From assembly GCA_003695205.1 (NCBI GenBank), contig RFIO01000494.1, positions 1-10,654 on the forward strand: a stretch of 10,654 bases of DNA. The letters are read 5' to 3'. Position 1 is the stretch's first letter, and the number at the start of each line of letters is the position of its first letter. The translations under genes were made by a program, and so were the position numbers. Below, one piece after another: positions 1-7,399 of the stretch. This DNA comes from Deltaproteobacteria bacterium. Its GTDB lineage: Bacteria > Desulfobacterota > Desulfuromonadia > Desulfuromonadales > Geothermobacteraceae. The notes under the pieces were generated by a model. It had not been told where the DNA came from, did no database searches, and was given only the letters and a program-made list of their open reading frames with translations.

Positions 1-280
1 GGTCTCTTCGTCCTCCCCCTCTTCCCCCAGTTCACAAAGAACCTGCAGGTCTTCAAGTTCCTGCCAGGACGATTCCCAGGATTCCACTGTCTTCTGCAGG
101 CCGGTGCGCTCACGCAGAAGCTCCTGGGATTCGTCACCCCGGTCCCAGAAATCGGGGCTGGCTATTTCCGCCTCCAGTTCCTGGATGCGTTCCTTCTTGC
201 TGTCGAGGTCAAAGATACCTCCTCAGCTCGACGAGCTTTTCCTTCAGAGATTCAATACGTTCCTTTTCGTCTCGAAACAT
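1..280 (-). CDS. prfB: Peptide chain release factor 2 (RF2), 5' part, with programmed +1 frameshift; runs off the window
   Basis: RF2 recognises UGA and UAA stop codons and triggers peptide release on the ribosome. The ATG at 280-278 has a GAGGAAA Shine-Dalgarno at 290-284. It opens a 23-codon zero frame (MFRDEKERIESLKEKLVEL..RYL) that ends at an in-frame TGA (211-209). Reading resumes in the +1 frame as GAC CTC GAC AGC and stays open for 70 codons to the window edge (DLDSKKERIQELEAEIASPD...FWDRGDESQELL). This matches the helical N-terminal domain of RF2, including the family-typical 'PDFW' segment. The SPF anticodon-like and GGQ motifs would lie outside the window. The gene is last in the minus-strand operon, 80 bp after lnt, and no terminator is visible in between. 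A one-frame gene caller would miss it. The shift signal is the standard RF2 autoregulatory device, not an error. Confidence 0.95.
209..223 (-). promoter_or_regulatory. prfB: RF2 programmed +1 ribosomal frameshift site (AGGAGG-TAT-CTT-TGA-C)
   Basis: Reading the minus strand, an internal Shine-Dalgarno-like AGGAGG (223-218) is followed by TAT, the slippery CTT codon (214-212), the in-frame stop TGA (211-209) and then C. E. coli prfB has AGG GGG TAT CTT TGA C with identical spacing. In the known mechanism, low RF2 makes the ribosome pause at UGA, the tRNA-Leu slips +1 from CUU to UUU, and full-length RF2 is made. RF2 therefore controls its own translation. Confidence 0.95.
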
Positions 281-360
281 GGCTTTCCTCGGTTGGGTCG
301 GTTGCAAAACGGTCGGTGATTATACCTGCTCAACCACAGGGTAGCAAGGCAGTTGCCCCC

Positions 361-1876
361 TCAGCAGCCAGTTTTTCGCCAACCACGCAACCACAGAGCT
401 AAAGCCAGGAAAAGACAAAGATACGGAAAGAGGAAACCACCCCGGCCGTAAAGACTTTCCCCGGAACCGAATCCCGCCTGTCCGATAACCAGGCTCGTTT
501 CGAACAGGTTTGTCCGGACCGTCACCTCGCCGGTCGGCGCCACCAGGGCGGAGATACCTGTATTGGCGGCCCGGGCCAGCCATATCCTGTTCTCGACCGC
601 ACGAAACGCGGCCATATACAGGTGTTGCCATGGAGCCGAGGACCGCCCGAACCAGGCGTCGTTGGTCAGGTTGACCAGCATGGAGGCCCCTTCCGCAACG
701 TAATTCCGAGCCAGTTCGGGAAAAATCGCCTCATAGCAGACCAGCACTCCGAGAGCATGACCATTCAGGCGCAGGGGGCGCACCGTGCCGGGCGAGAAAT
801 CACCGATGCCGACGACCAGCTTGTCGACAAAGGGCAACAGCCACTTGAGTGGAACGTACTCACCAAAGGGAACCAGGTGAATCTTGTCGCTGCGGCCAAG
901 TTCAACTCCGGCCGGCGTGAGCAGAAAGGCGCTGTTGAAATATCGGAAACCCGACTCCTCCCGCTCGTATGCCGGCGCGCCAAGCAGCAGATGCGTATCA
1001 GTCTGCCGAACGGTTTCCAGCACCAGGTCGCGGGCAGGTCCGGGCTCGTTGAAATAGAAGGGAGCTGCACTTTCGGGCCAGACAACCATATCGGCTCCGG
1101 CCAGGCCGGCACGGACGGTCAGGTCCCGGTAAATCTCCAGGGTACGCCGCAGCATGGTCGGGTTCCACTTCTGGCCCTGATCAATATTCCCCTGGGCCAG
1201 GGCAACCCGAACAGGCTCGGCGACGGGACGCTCCCAGGCATGCAACCGCACCTGGCCGTAGATCTGGCTACCGACAAGGAGCAGCAGGATCACCACGGCC
1301 GTACGCACCGGCCAGCCTCTCCCCTCCCTGCGGCGAAGCAGGACCTCTGCGATCAGGGCATTGCCGAGGGCAACCAGAAAACCGATGCCAATGACCCCGA
1401 ACAGATCGGCCGTCTGCCGCAGGGAGGCCCAGGGGTACTGGCTGTAGCCGATCTGCGCCCAGGGAAACCCGGTCAGCAGTTTGCCCCGCAGAAATTCGAA
1501 GGCACACCAGAAAAAAGGGAAAGTCCAGCAGAGGGACAGGCCACGCCGTTGCCTGAGATCGACCGCCAGCCAGATCGGTACGGCCCAGTAAAGCCCCAGG
1601 TAAACCGACAGAAGCAGCCAGACAACAGCCGCGAGCGGCCAGACCAGGCCGCCGTAGGTGGTCATGACGATATTGAGCCAGTAGAGAACCAGGGCAAAAC
1701 TGAAACTGCCGGCAGCAAGAGCCCTGCGAAATGCCAGTTGCCTGGTCTGCACCAGCAAAGGCACCAGGCCGATCCAGGCCAGAGCGAAAAGCTGCGGCCG
1801 GGGAAACGCCAGAGCGACCGCCCCACCTCCGACCAAAGCCCAAAGCAGACCGGCCGATGGCCGCCAGCGCGACAGT

Positions 1877-1887
<11 letters not shown>
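361..1887 (-). CDS. lnt: Apolipoprotein N-acyltransferase
   Basis: Lnt transfers an acyl chain from phospholipid to the N-terminal diacylglyceryl-cysteine of apolipoproteins. This is the last step of lipoprotein maturation in the inner membrane of Gram-negative bacteria. The 508-residue protein has the family length. Hydrophobic segments fill residues about 12-210, the periplasmic nitrilase-like domain spans about 225-475, and a C-terminal membrane helix lies at about 484-501. The catalytic triad is visible: Glu272 in WPES, Lys335 in DKIHLVPFGEY and Cys384 in VCYE. The conserved Glu343 and Glu386 correspond to E. coli E343 and E389. The start is a GTG that overlaps the end of the CorC gene by 11 nt, preceded by GGAGCAGG, which indicates translational coupling. 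E. coli also carries lnt directly after ybeX (corC). Confidence 0.97.
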
Positions 1888-2731
<844 letters not shown>

Positions 2732-2734
<3 letters not shown>

Positions 2735-2746
2735 ACCCATACCTCC
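2732..2746 (-). promoter_or_regulatory. Ribosome binding site that decides the corC start (GGAGGT, 6 nt, GTG)
   Basis: GGAGGT at 2746-2741 is followed directly by ATG (2740) and, after 6 nt, by in-frame GTG (2734-2732). Normal 5 to 9 nt spacing favours GTG, which removes two residues from the longest reading frame. Confidence 0.6.
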
Positions 2747-2772
2747 ATGTACGCCATTGCAATGGCATCCCC

Positions 2773-3495
2773 CTAAAGCAGCAGGTGGATAATCAGGGTC
2801 AGCACGATACCGAGGCCGGCCCCGGCAAGCACTTCGCCAACACTGTGGATGCCCATCAGCAATCGGCTGTGGCTCACCATGGTGGCCAGAACCATGGCCA
2901 GAATGATGATCACCAGGCTGACCTGGGCCAGAGCCACAGACGTTGCGATGGAGAAGGCGACAGCAGCATGCCCACTCGGCATGCCGCCGTGCAGCGGCGT
3001 GCCCCGCCCGAGGCGAGCCTTGAACAGGACCACCAGAATTGTCACCGCCAAAACGGCGATCACGGCGGTTTCTCCGGGGATATGCTGGTAGGGTTCCAGC
3101 CGCTGTCCCACTCTCGGCACCAGGTAGCGGGAAAAGACGAAATAGCCCAGGGCGGCGGCGCCGATGCTGGCCAGCAGAACAGCACCGGCGGCGACATCCT
3201 TGGCTCGCCGGGCGCGGGGGTCCGGACCGGGGCAGACCATGTCGACGACAATCTCGACCGCCGTATTCATCAACTCGGCAAAAACAACAAGGGTGATGGC
3301 GCTGGCCAGCAGCATCAGTTCAATGGCGGGCACACGAAAATAGAGCGCGGCGGCCAGGACAGCTGCGGCGACAACAAGATGCCAGCGCAGATGTTTCTGG
3401 GTTCTGGCGGCCCAGAGAATCCCTTCGATGGCGCAGTTGACGCTCTCAAGCCAACGGGTTGGTTTGACCGGGTCCTGTTTCAAGCCTGGAGACAC
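2773..3495 (-). CDS. DgkA-type lipid kinase fused to a PAP2 phosphatase domain
   Basis: This 240-residue membrane protein joins two lipid-handling domains. Residues about 15-125 are DgkA-like (diacylglycerol/undecaprenol kinase): ELMNTAVEIVVD (Glu74, Asn77, Glu81) and RAKDVAAGAVLL (Lys99-Asp100) match the conserved core. Residues about 140-240 are PAP2: a degenerate first motif beginning at Lys159, PSGH at 173-176, and SR...H at Ser210, Arg211 and His217. Such fusions are expected to phosphorylate a lipid alcohol and/or dephosphorylate a lipid phosphate, recycling diacylglycerol or undecaprenol. Oddities: the position of the first DgkA metal-ligand Glu (E28 in E. coli) reads Gln33 in TQKH, the PAP2 first motif ends TP instead of RP, and the last Asp of motif three is Glu221. 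The start is uncertain: GTG at 3495 lies almost on AAGGAGG, while TTG at 3483 overlaps the ybeY stop as TTGA. Family assignment is firm; the activity is inference. Confidence 0.9.
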   Translation of the reverse strand: MSPGLKQDPVKPTRWLESVNCAIEGILWAARTQKHLRWHLVVAAAVLAAALYFRVPAIELMLLASAITLVVFAELMNTAVEIVVDMVCPGPDPRARRAKDVAAGAVLLASIGAAALGYFVFSRYLVPRVGQRLEPYQHIPGETAVIAVLAVTILVVLFKARLGRGTPLHGGMPSGHAAVAFSIATSVALAQVSLVIIILAMVLATMVSHSRLLMGIHSVGEVLAGAGLGIVLTLIIHLLL

Positions 3496-3938
3496 TCCTC
3501 CTTCAGCAGGGCAAACAGTTCCCGTTCCCGCGCTTCCATACGGGCCGCCTCATCATCTCCGCTGCGTTCGTGATCGTAGCCGAGCAGATGCAGAATGCCA
3601 TGCAGCAGCAAAAAGCAGAGTTCATGCTCGAATGGGATCTCCGCCTCGGCGGCATCGCGCGCGGCCGTATCGACCGATATGACCACATCGCCGAGCAAGC
3701 CGGGGCAGAGTTCGCCCCCCTCCCCTTCCTGCATGGAAAAGGAGATGACATTGGTCGGCCGGTCGCGATCGAGGTAGTCCCTGTTGATCTGGCGGATCTC
3801 CTCGTCGTCAACCAGCAGCACCGACAGTTCAGCGTCAGGACATTCCGAGACGCTTAAGATCTTCTGTGCCGCCCTTTTTATCAGGCTCAGGTCGACGTTC
3901 CGGCTGTTCTGCCTGTTTTCGATCTGAATGGTCGCCAT
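3480..3938 (-). CDS. ybeY: Endoribonuclease YbeY (rRNA maturation and ribosome quality control)
   Basis: YbeY is a single-strand-specific metallo-endoribonuclease needed for 16S rRNA 3' maturation and 70S quality control. The protein is 152 residues, the usual length. The zinc signature HGILHLLGYDH is complete (His113, His117, His123), and the conserved Arg60 lies in the RPTNVISF segment. The N-terminal IENRQ is typical of the family, so the ATG at 3938 is the real start, with AGGA at 3945-3942 before it. The first 104 nt overlap the 3' end of the upstream HD-phosphohydrolase gene in another frame, which is longer than normal operon overlaps. The gene sits between phoH/HD and dgkA-PAP2; the phoH-ybeY linkage is widespread in bacteria. 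Confidence 0.97.
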   Translation of the reverse strand: MATIQIENRQNSRNVDLSLIKRAAQKILSVSECPDAELSVLLVDDEEIRQINRDYLDRDRPTNVISFSMQEGEGGELCPGLLGDVVISVDTAARDAAEAEIPFEHELCFLLLHGILHLLGYDHERSGDDEAARMEARERELFALLKEECLQA

Positions 3939-6207
3939 GTTTCCTGCCGTTTTCCTTTTCCTTGTGAACCGGTTCCGGGTAGTCGATCCGGTAGTGAAAG
4001 ATGCCTGCCAGGATGCGGTTGAAGCTCCGTGCGATCTTGTGCAGGTCCTTCAGGGTCAGCTCGCACTCGTCCAGCTGGCCGTCGATGAAAATGTTGTTGA
4101 TGATCTTCTGAACCATTCCCTGGATGCGCGCCGGCGTCGGGTCGGTCAGGGTACGACCGGCCGCCTCGACGGCATCGGCCAGCATGATCAGGGCCGCCTC
4201 CCTGGTCTGGGGCTTTGGTCCCGGATAACGGTAATCACGCTCGTCGACCTGCTGAACGCCCGGGTCCTGCTGGTTTTTGGCCTTGTCGTAGAAAAACTTC
4301 ATCAGGGCCGTGCCGTGGTGCTGGCGCAGAATGTCGATCAGTTCCTGCCCGAGGCGGTTCTCTCGCGCCAGTTCGACCCCGTCCTTGATATGGGCCATGA
4401 GGATCAGGGCACTCATGGAAGGGGCCAGCTTGTCGTGCTTGTTTTCGCTGCCGGACTGATTCTCGACGAAATAGAGCGGTTTTCTGATCTTGCCGATATC
4501 GTGGTAATAGGCGGCGACCCGCGCCAGAAGAGGGTTGGCACCGATGGCTTCGGCACCGGCCTCGGCCAGGTTGCCGACAACGATGGAGTGATGATAGGTC
4601 CCGGGGGCCTGCACCATGAGCTGTCGCAGAACCGGCGTATTGAGATTGGCCAGTTCCAGCAGCTTGATATCGGTGGTGTACTTGAAGACCGCCTCAACCA
4701 GTGGAACCAGCGCCGTGGCGATGATGGCGCAGAAAAATCCGCCGGCAAAGGCAAAGCCGAGCTTGTAGAGCAAAGGGGTGGTCAACGGTTTGCCGGCAAG
4801 CAGATGCAGGCCCACCACCATGGCCATATTGACCAGTGACACCTGGAACCCGGCCCGGTACAGGGCCGACCGGGTCCCGCAATGCCGCACGAAGTGGGCA
4901 CCGATGAGCGAGCCCCCCACCACGTACAGAACCATGAACAGGCTGTTGCCGAACAGAAGCCCCACCATCAGGGCCATCAGGGCCGTGAACAGCAGTGCGA
5001 CCTCGGAATTCAGCACTACCCGCACGAGCATGGCCCCGGCGGCAAAGGGAATCAGGTAGAAAAAGCTGCCCGAGTCGATGTAGGGGAAGGCTGTTTCGAC
5101 CGCATTGCTGAGAAAAATGGCGAACTTGATGAGGACAAACAGGCCACTGTAGGTCGTCACCAGAAACACGAGGTCGCGCATCTGCAGCCTGAACTTGCTG
5201 ATGTTGCGGCTGGCGAACATGTGGCTGACGCACAGCAGGGTAAGAATGATGAAAAAGAGTCCCAGGGCGGCACCGAGGTTGCGGCTGTCCTTCTTCAGGT
5301 CACGCAGGGCCTTGAGCTTGAGCACCTGGTCTTCCGTGACCCTGGCGCCTTCGCGCACGATCATTTCGCCCTTTTTGACCTGCACCAGAACAGGCTGGAC
5401 CGAAGCCTCGGCCTGCTTTTTGCGCGCTTCGGTTTCGTTGCGGTTGAAACTCAGGTTGGGGCGCACAAGACGGGCCAGCAGCCCCTCGAAAACCTTGCGT
5501 TCCTTTTTACCCAACCCGATATCGGCGAGTTCACTGTTGATACGGTTGCGCAGCTCGCCAACTCCGACCACCCGTGTCAGATCCGCGAGTTCGGTCTCTT
5601 CCCCGGTGGCAAGATCCCGAATCAGAATCCCCTTGAGCCGGTCCTGGCCGAAAATCTGCAAATTGGCCACGGCCTTGACCACCAGCGCGCGCGTGACGGC
5701 GTCGACTACAGGCTGGCGAAGCTCAGGGCGCGCGGCAATCTTGCGCAGCACCTGAAATTCGCCGGCGCTGAGTTCACTGCCGATACGGGCTTCTGCTTCG
5801 GCCCTGAGCCGATCTTCATCGGCCTCGACCTGCTCGGGCCGACCGAGAAAGTCGAGGGTGGCACCGAGGTTGGCGGCAAGGTGATCACCGACGCTGCCGT
5901 CATAATCGTACAGGGGGAGCACCGCCTGGCGGGCATCCTGGCGTTTTTTCTCGGTCAGGCCGGGGTCGGGAATAAGCAGGTCCCGCGGCGCCTTGATGTC
6001 GATGGCGGCAATATCTCCGGGAACATAATGAACCGGGGTGAACCCCCCCTTTGGAATGATGATCAGGGTCAGAACCAGGGCCAGCAGCCCCAGCAACAGG
6101 TAAGGCCGATAACCCGTCTCTCCCTGGTCGCCCCACCAGGGGCTGGCCGACGACATTGCCTGGGACCGCTTGACCGCGGATTCTGTTTTGCGTTCTTTCT
6201 GGTTCAT
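3835..6207 (-). CDS. 7TMR-HD family membrane phosphohydrolase (PgpH-like, probable c-di-AMP phosphodiesterase)
   Basis: The layout of this 790-residue protein matches PgpH. It has a cytoplasmic N-tail, one membrane helix (about 35-51), a large extracytoplasmic 7TMR-HD domain (about 55-305), seven or so membrane helices (about 311-508) and a cytoplasmic HD domain (about 530-740). Metal ligands are visible: His540 in TYHHS, His569-Asp570 in YYHDIGK, His606 in MAHIKDG, His630/His631 in RQHHGT and Asp678 in LADAVEA. Listeria PgpH hydrolyses c-di-AMP to pApA; that activity here is inferred from architecture. The last 45 or so residues are very polar (KEKENGRKHGDHSDRK...) and are encoded mostly within the overlap with ybeY, so this tail may not be conserved. 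The start ATG lies 8 nt after the phoH stop and has only a weak Shine-Dalgarno (GGAAG), which suggests coupling to phoH. Confidence 0.93.
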   Translation of the reverse strand: MNQKERKTESAVKRSQAMSSASPWWGDQGETGYRPYLLLGLLALVLTLIIIPKGGFTPVHYVPGDIAAIDIKAPRDLLIPDPGLTEKKRQDARQAVLPLYDYDGSVGDHLAANLGATLDFLGRPEQVEADEDRLRAEAEARIGSELSAGEFQVLRKIAARPELRQPVVDAVTRALVVKAVANLQIFGQDRLKGILIRDLATGEETELADLTRVVGVGELRNRINSELADIGLGKKERKVFEGLLARLVRPNLSFNRNETEARKKQAEASVQPVLVQVKKGEMIVREGARVTEDQVLKLKALRDLKKDSRNLGAALGLFFIILTLLCVSHMFASRNISKFRLQMRDLVFLVTTYSGLFVLIKFAIFLSNAVETAFPYIDSGSFFYLIPFAAGAMLVRVVLNSEVALLFTALMALMVGLLFGNSLFMVLYVVGGSLIGAHFVRHCGTRSALYRAGFQVSLVNMAMVVGLHLLAGKPLTTPLLYKLGFAFAGGFFCAIIATALVPLVEAVFKYTTDIKLLELANLNTPVLRQLMVQAPGTYHHSIVVGNLAEAGAEAIGANPLLARVAAYYHDIGKIRKPLYFVENQSGSENKHDKLAPSMSALILMAHIKDGVELARENRLGQELIDILRQHHGTALMKFFYDKAKNQQDPGVQQVDERDYRYPGPKPQTREAALIMLADAVEAAGRTLTDPTPARIQGMVQKIINNIFIDGQLDECELTLKDLHKIARSFNRILAGIFHYRIDYPEPVHKEKENGRKHGDHSDRKQAEQPERRPEPDKKGGTEDLKRLGMS

Positions 6208-6215
6208 GGACGAGT

Positions 6216-7205
6216 TCAGGATGCTTCCGTTTCAGCGTGTTTTTTGCGACCTCGACGATCATAGGCCTGAACGATCGACTGTACTATCGGATGGCGCACC
6301 ACGTCCCGGTCGGAAAAGCGAATGACGGCGATACCCGGCACGCCGCGAAGAACATCCATCGCCTCCAGCAGCCCCGAAGTCCGTCCGGAAGGCAGGTCGA
6401 TCTGGGTTGCATCGCCGGTGACAACCGCCCGGCTGCCGAATCCGAGTCGGGTCAGAAACATCTTCATCTGCTCGGAGGTTGTGTTCTGGGCCTCATCGAG
6501 AATGACAAAGGCGTCGTTCAGGGTACGCCCTCGCATGAAAGCCAGAGGTGCCACTTCGACAATCCCCTGCTCAACCATCTCCTGGCCACGCGTCAGATCG
6601 ACCATGTCGTAAAGGGCGTCGTAGAGGGGGCGCAGATAAGGGTTGACCTTTTCGGCAATATCCCCCGGCAGAAATCCCAGCTTCTCGCCGGCCTCGACCG
6701 CGGGTCGCACCAGGATGATGCGACTGACCTCCTTGCGGGCGAGGCTCGCCACCGCCATCGCCATGGCCAGGTAGGTCTTGCCGGTTCCGGCCGGGCCAAC
6801 TCCAAAAACGACATCATGCTCCCGGATGGCATCGATGTACGTCTTTTGCGCCAGACTCTTGGGAGTGATGACCTTTTTGCGGGCCGAAACGTAGATGGTG
6901 TCGAGAAAGATATCCTTCAAACGGGTTGACGAATCGCTGCTCAGGATACGAACGGCGTAGTCGATGTCGGGGGGATAGAGCGGGTAGCCCTCGCGCAGCA
7001 ACCCGGCCAGTTCCTCGAAAAGACGGCGGGCAAGGGCGACCTGGTGTTCCTCGCCGCGAAAATGCAGGCTGGTCCCCTTGGAACCGATACGCAGCCCGAG
7101 CAAACGTTCGACCTGCTTGAGGTGACGGTTCTGCCGGCCCAGAAGCCGGGTGGTGATGTCCGGGTCGAGAAGATCGAGAGTCAGGGAACTGTCGCTGTCG
7201 TTCAA
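6216..7205 (-). CDS. phoH: PhoH/YbeZ family P-loop ATPase
   Basis: The protein is about 329 residues with the PhoH fold. A KH-like N-terminal region (LLGRQNRHLKQVERLLGLRI, then the PPDIDYAVRIL region) precedes the ATPase core. That core has Walker A GVGPAGTGKTYLA, the RPAVEAGEKLGFLPGD segment, Walker B FVILDEAQN and the sensor-like VVTGDATQIDLP. PhoH proteins partner genetically and physically with YbeY, and an RNA helicase or ribosome-maturation role is proposed. The longest frame opens at an ATG at 7259, but nothing resembling a Shine-Dalgarno precedes it and it lies upstream of the likely -10 box. TTG at 7205 has AAAGGTG (7218-7212) with a 6-nt spacer and gives the usual N-terminus (MNDSDSSLTLDLLDPD), so I use it; GTG at 7214 is less likely. 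The gene heads the seven-gene minus-strand operon. Confidence 0.95.
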   Translation of the reverse strand: MNDSDSSLTLDLLDPDITTRLLGRQNRHLKQVERLLGLRIGSKGTSLHFRGEEHQVALARRLFEELAGLLREGYPLYPPDIDYAVRILSSDSSTRLKDIFLDTIYVSARKKVITPKSLAQKTYIDAIREHDVVFGVGPAGTGKTYLAMAMAVASLARKEVSRIILVRPAVEAGEKLGFLPGDIAEKVNPYLRPLYDALYDMVDLTRGQEMVEQGIVEVAPLAFMRGRTLNDAFVILDEAQNTTSEQMKMFLTRLGFGSRAVVTGDATQIDLPSGRTSGLLEAMDVLRGVPGIAVIRFSDRDVVRHPIVQSIVQAYDRRGRKKHAETEAS

Positions 7206-7218
7206 GAAAAGCACCTTT
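7203..7218 (-). promoter_or_regulatory. phoH: phoH ribosome binding site and TTG start
   Basis: The minus strand reads AAAGGTG (7218-7212), CTTTTC, then TTG (7205-7203). The purine-rich box and 6-nt spacing make this the best-supported start in the phoH frame. Confidence 0.6.
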
Positions 7219-7242
7219 CGACGCTCTGGAGTCAAGGGGAAC

Positions 7243-7272
7243 AAAATAGCACTGCACATGACAGAAAATCAA
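7243..7272 (-). promoter_or_regulatory. Candidate sigma70-type promoter for the phoH-to-prfB operon
   Basis: On the minus strand TTGATT (7272-7267) and TATTTT (7248-7243) are separated by 18 nt. Transcription would begin near 7236, about 30 nt before the TTG start of phoH. The call rests on box similarity only. Confidence 0.4.
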
Positions 7273-7312
7273 TCCATGCCCGCCGTGGCCCCTGCGACAG
7301 GCCGAAAAGGGC

Positions 7313-7340
7313 TTTGCTTCTGTCCCGGCTGTGATATAAA
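7313..7340 (+). promoter_or_regulatory. Candidate promoter for eno
   Basis: TATAAA at 7335-7340 sits in the context TGTGATATAAAT, with a weak -35-like TTTGCT at 7313-7318 (16-nt spacer) or TTGCTT at 7314-7319 (15 nt). The leader would be about 53 nt. The -10 is convincing and the -35 is poor. Confidence 0.4.
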
Positions 7341-7348
7341 TGGTGCGG

Positions 7349-7366
7349 TTCGGGCGCAGGCCCGAA
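7349..7366 (+). other. Small hairpin in the eno 5' leader
   Basis: TTCGGGC (7349-7355) and GCCCGAA (7360-7366) form a perfect 7-bp stem around the loop GCAG. It lies between the probable transcription start and the GGGGGA ribosome binding site at 7385-7390. No T-run follows, so it is not a terminator. It could stabilise the mRNA 5' end or bind a regulator; nothing shows which. Confidence 0.4.
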
Positions 7367-7399
7367 AACACATACCTAACGACAGGGGGATTGAACGCC

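Noticed and set aside
209..280. The TGA in prfB as a disabling frameshift (pseudogene)
   Set aside because: The stop sits in the exact programmed-frameshift context used by bacterial RF2 genes, and the +1 frame continues with an RF2 N-terminus.
281..360. A terminator or promoter between lnt and prfB
   Set aside because: The 80-bp gap has no stem followed by a T-run and no convincing -35/-10 pair; only the prfB ribosome binding site is clear.
4882..6264. A 460-codon plus-strand frame, plus others at 2012-2719, 2716-3573 and 3928-4839
   Set aside because: All lie opposite clear genes (HD phosphohydrolase, corC, dgkA-PAP2, ybeY). High GC and codon bias create these long antisense frames, and none has a recognisable motif or ribosome binding site.
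7340..7399. A longer N-terminus for enolase from the in-frame codon at 7340
   Set aside because: It starts within the likely -10 box and before the leader hairpin. MSEIIDVYAREI at 7400 is the normal enolase start and has a ribosome binding site.
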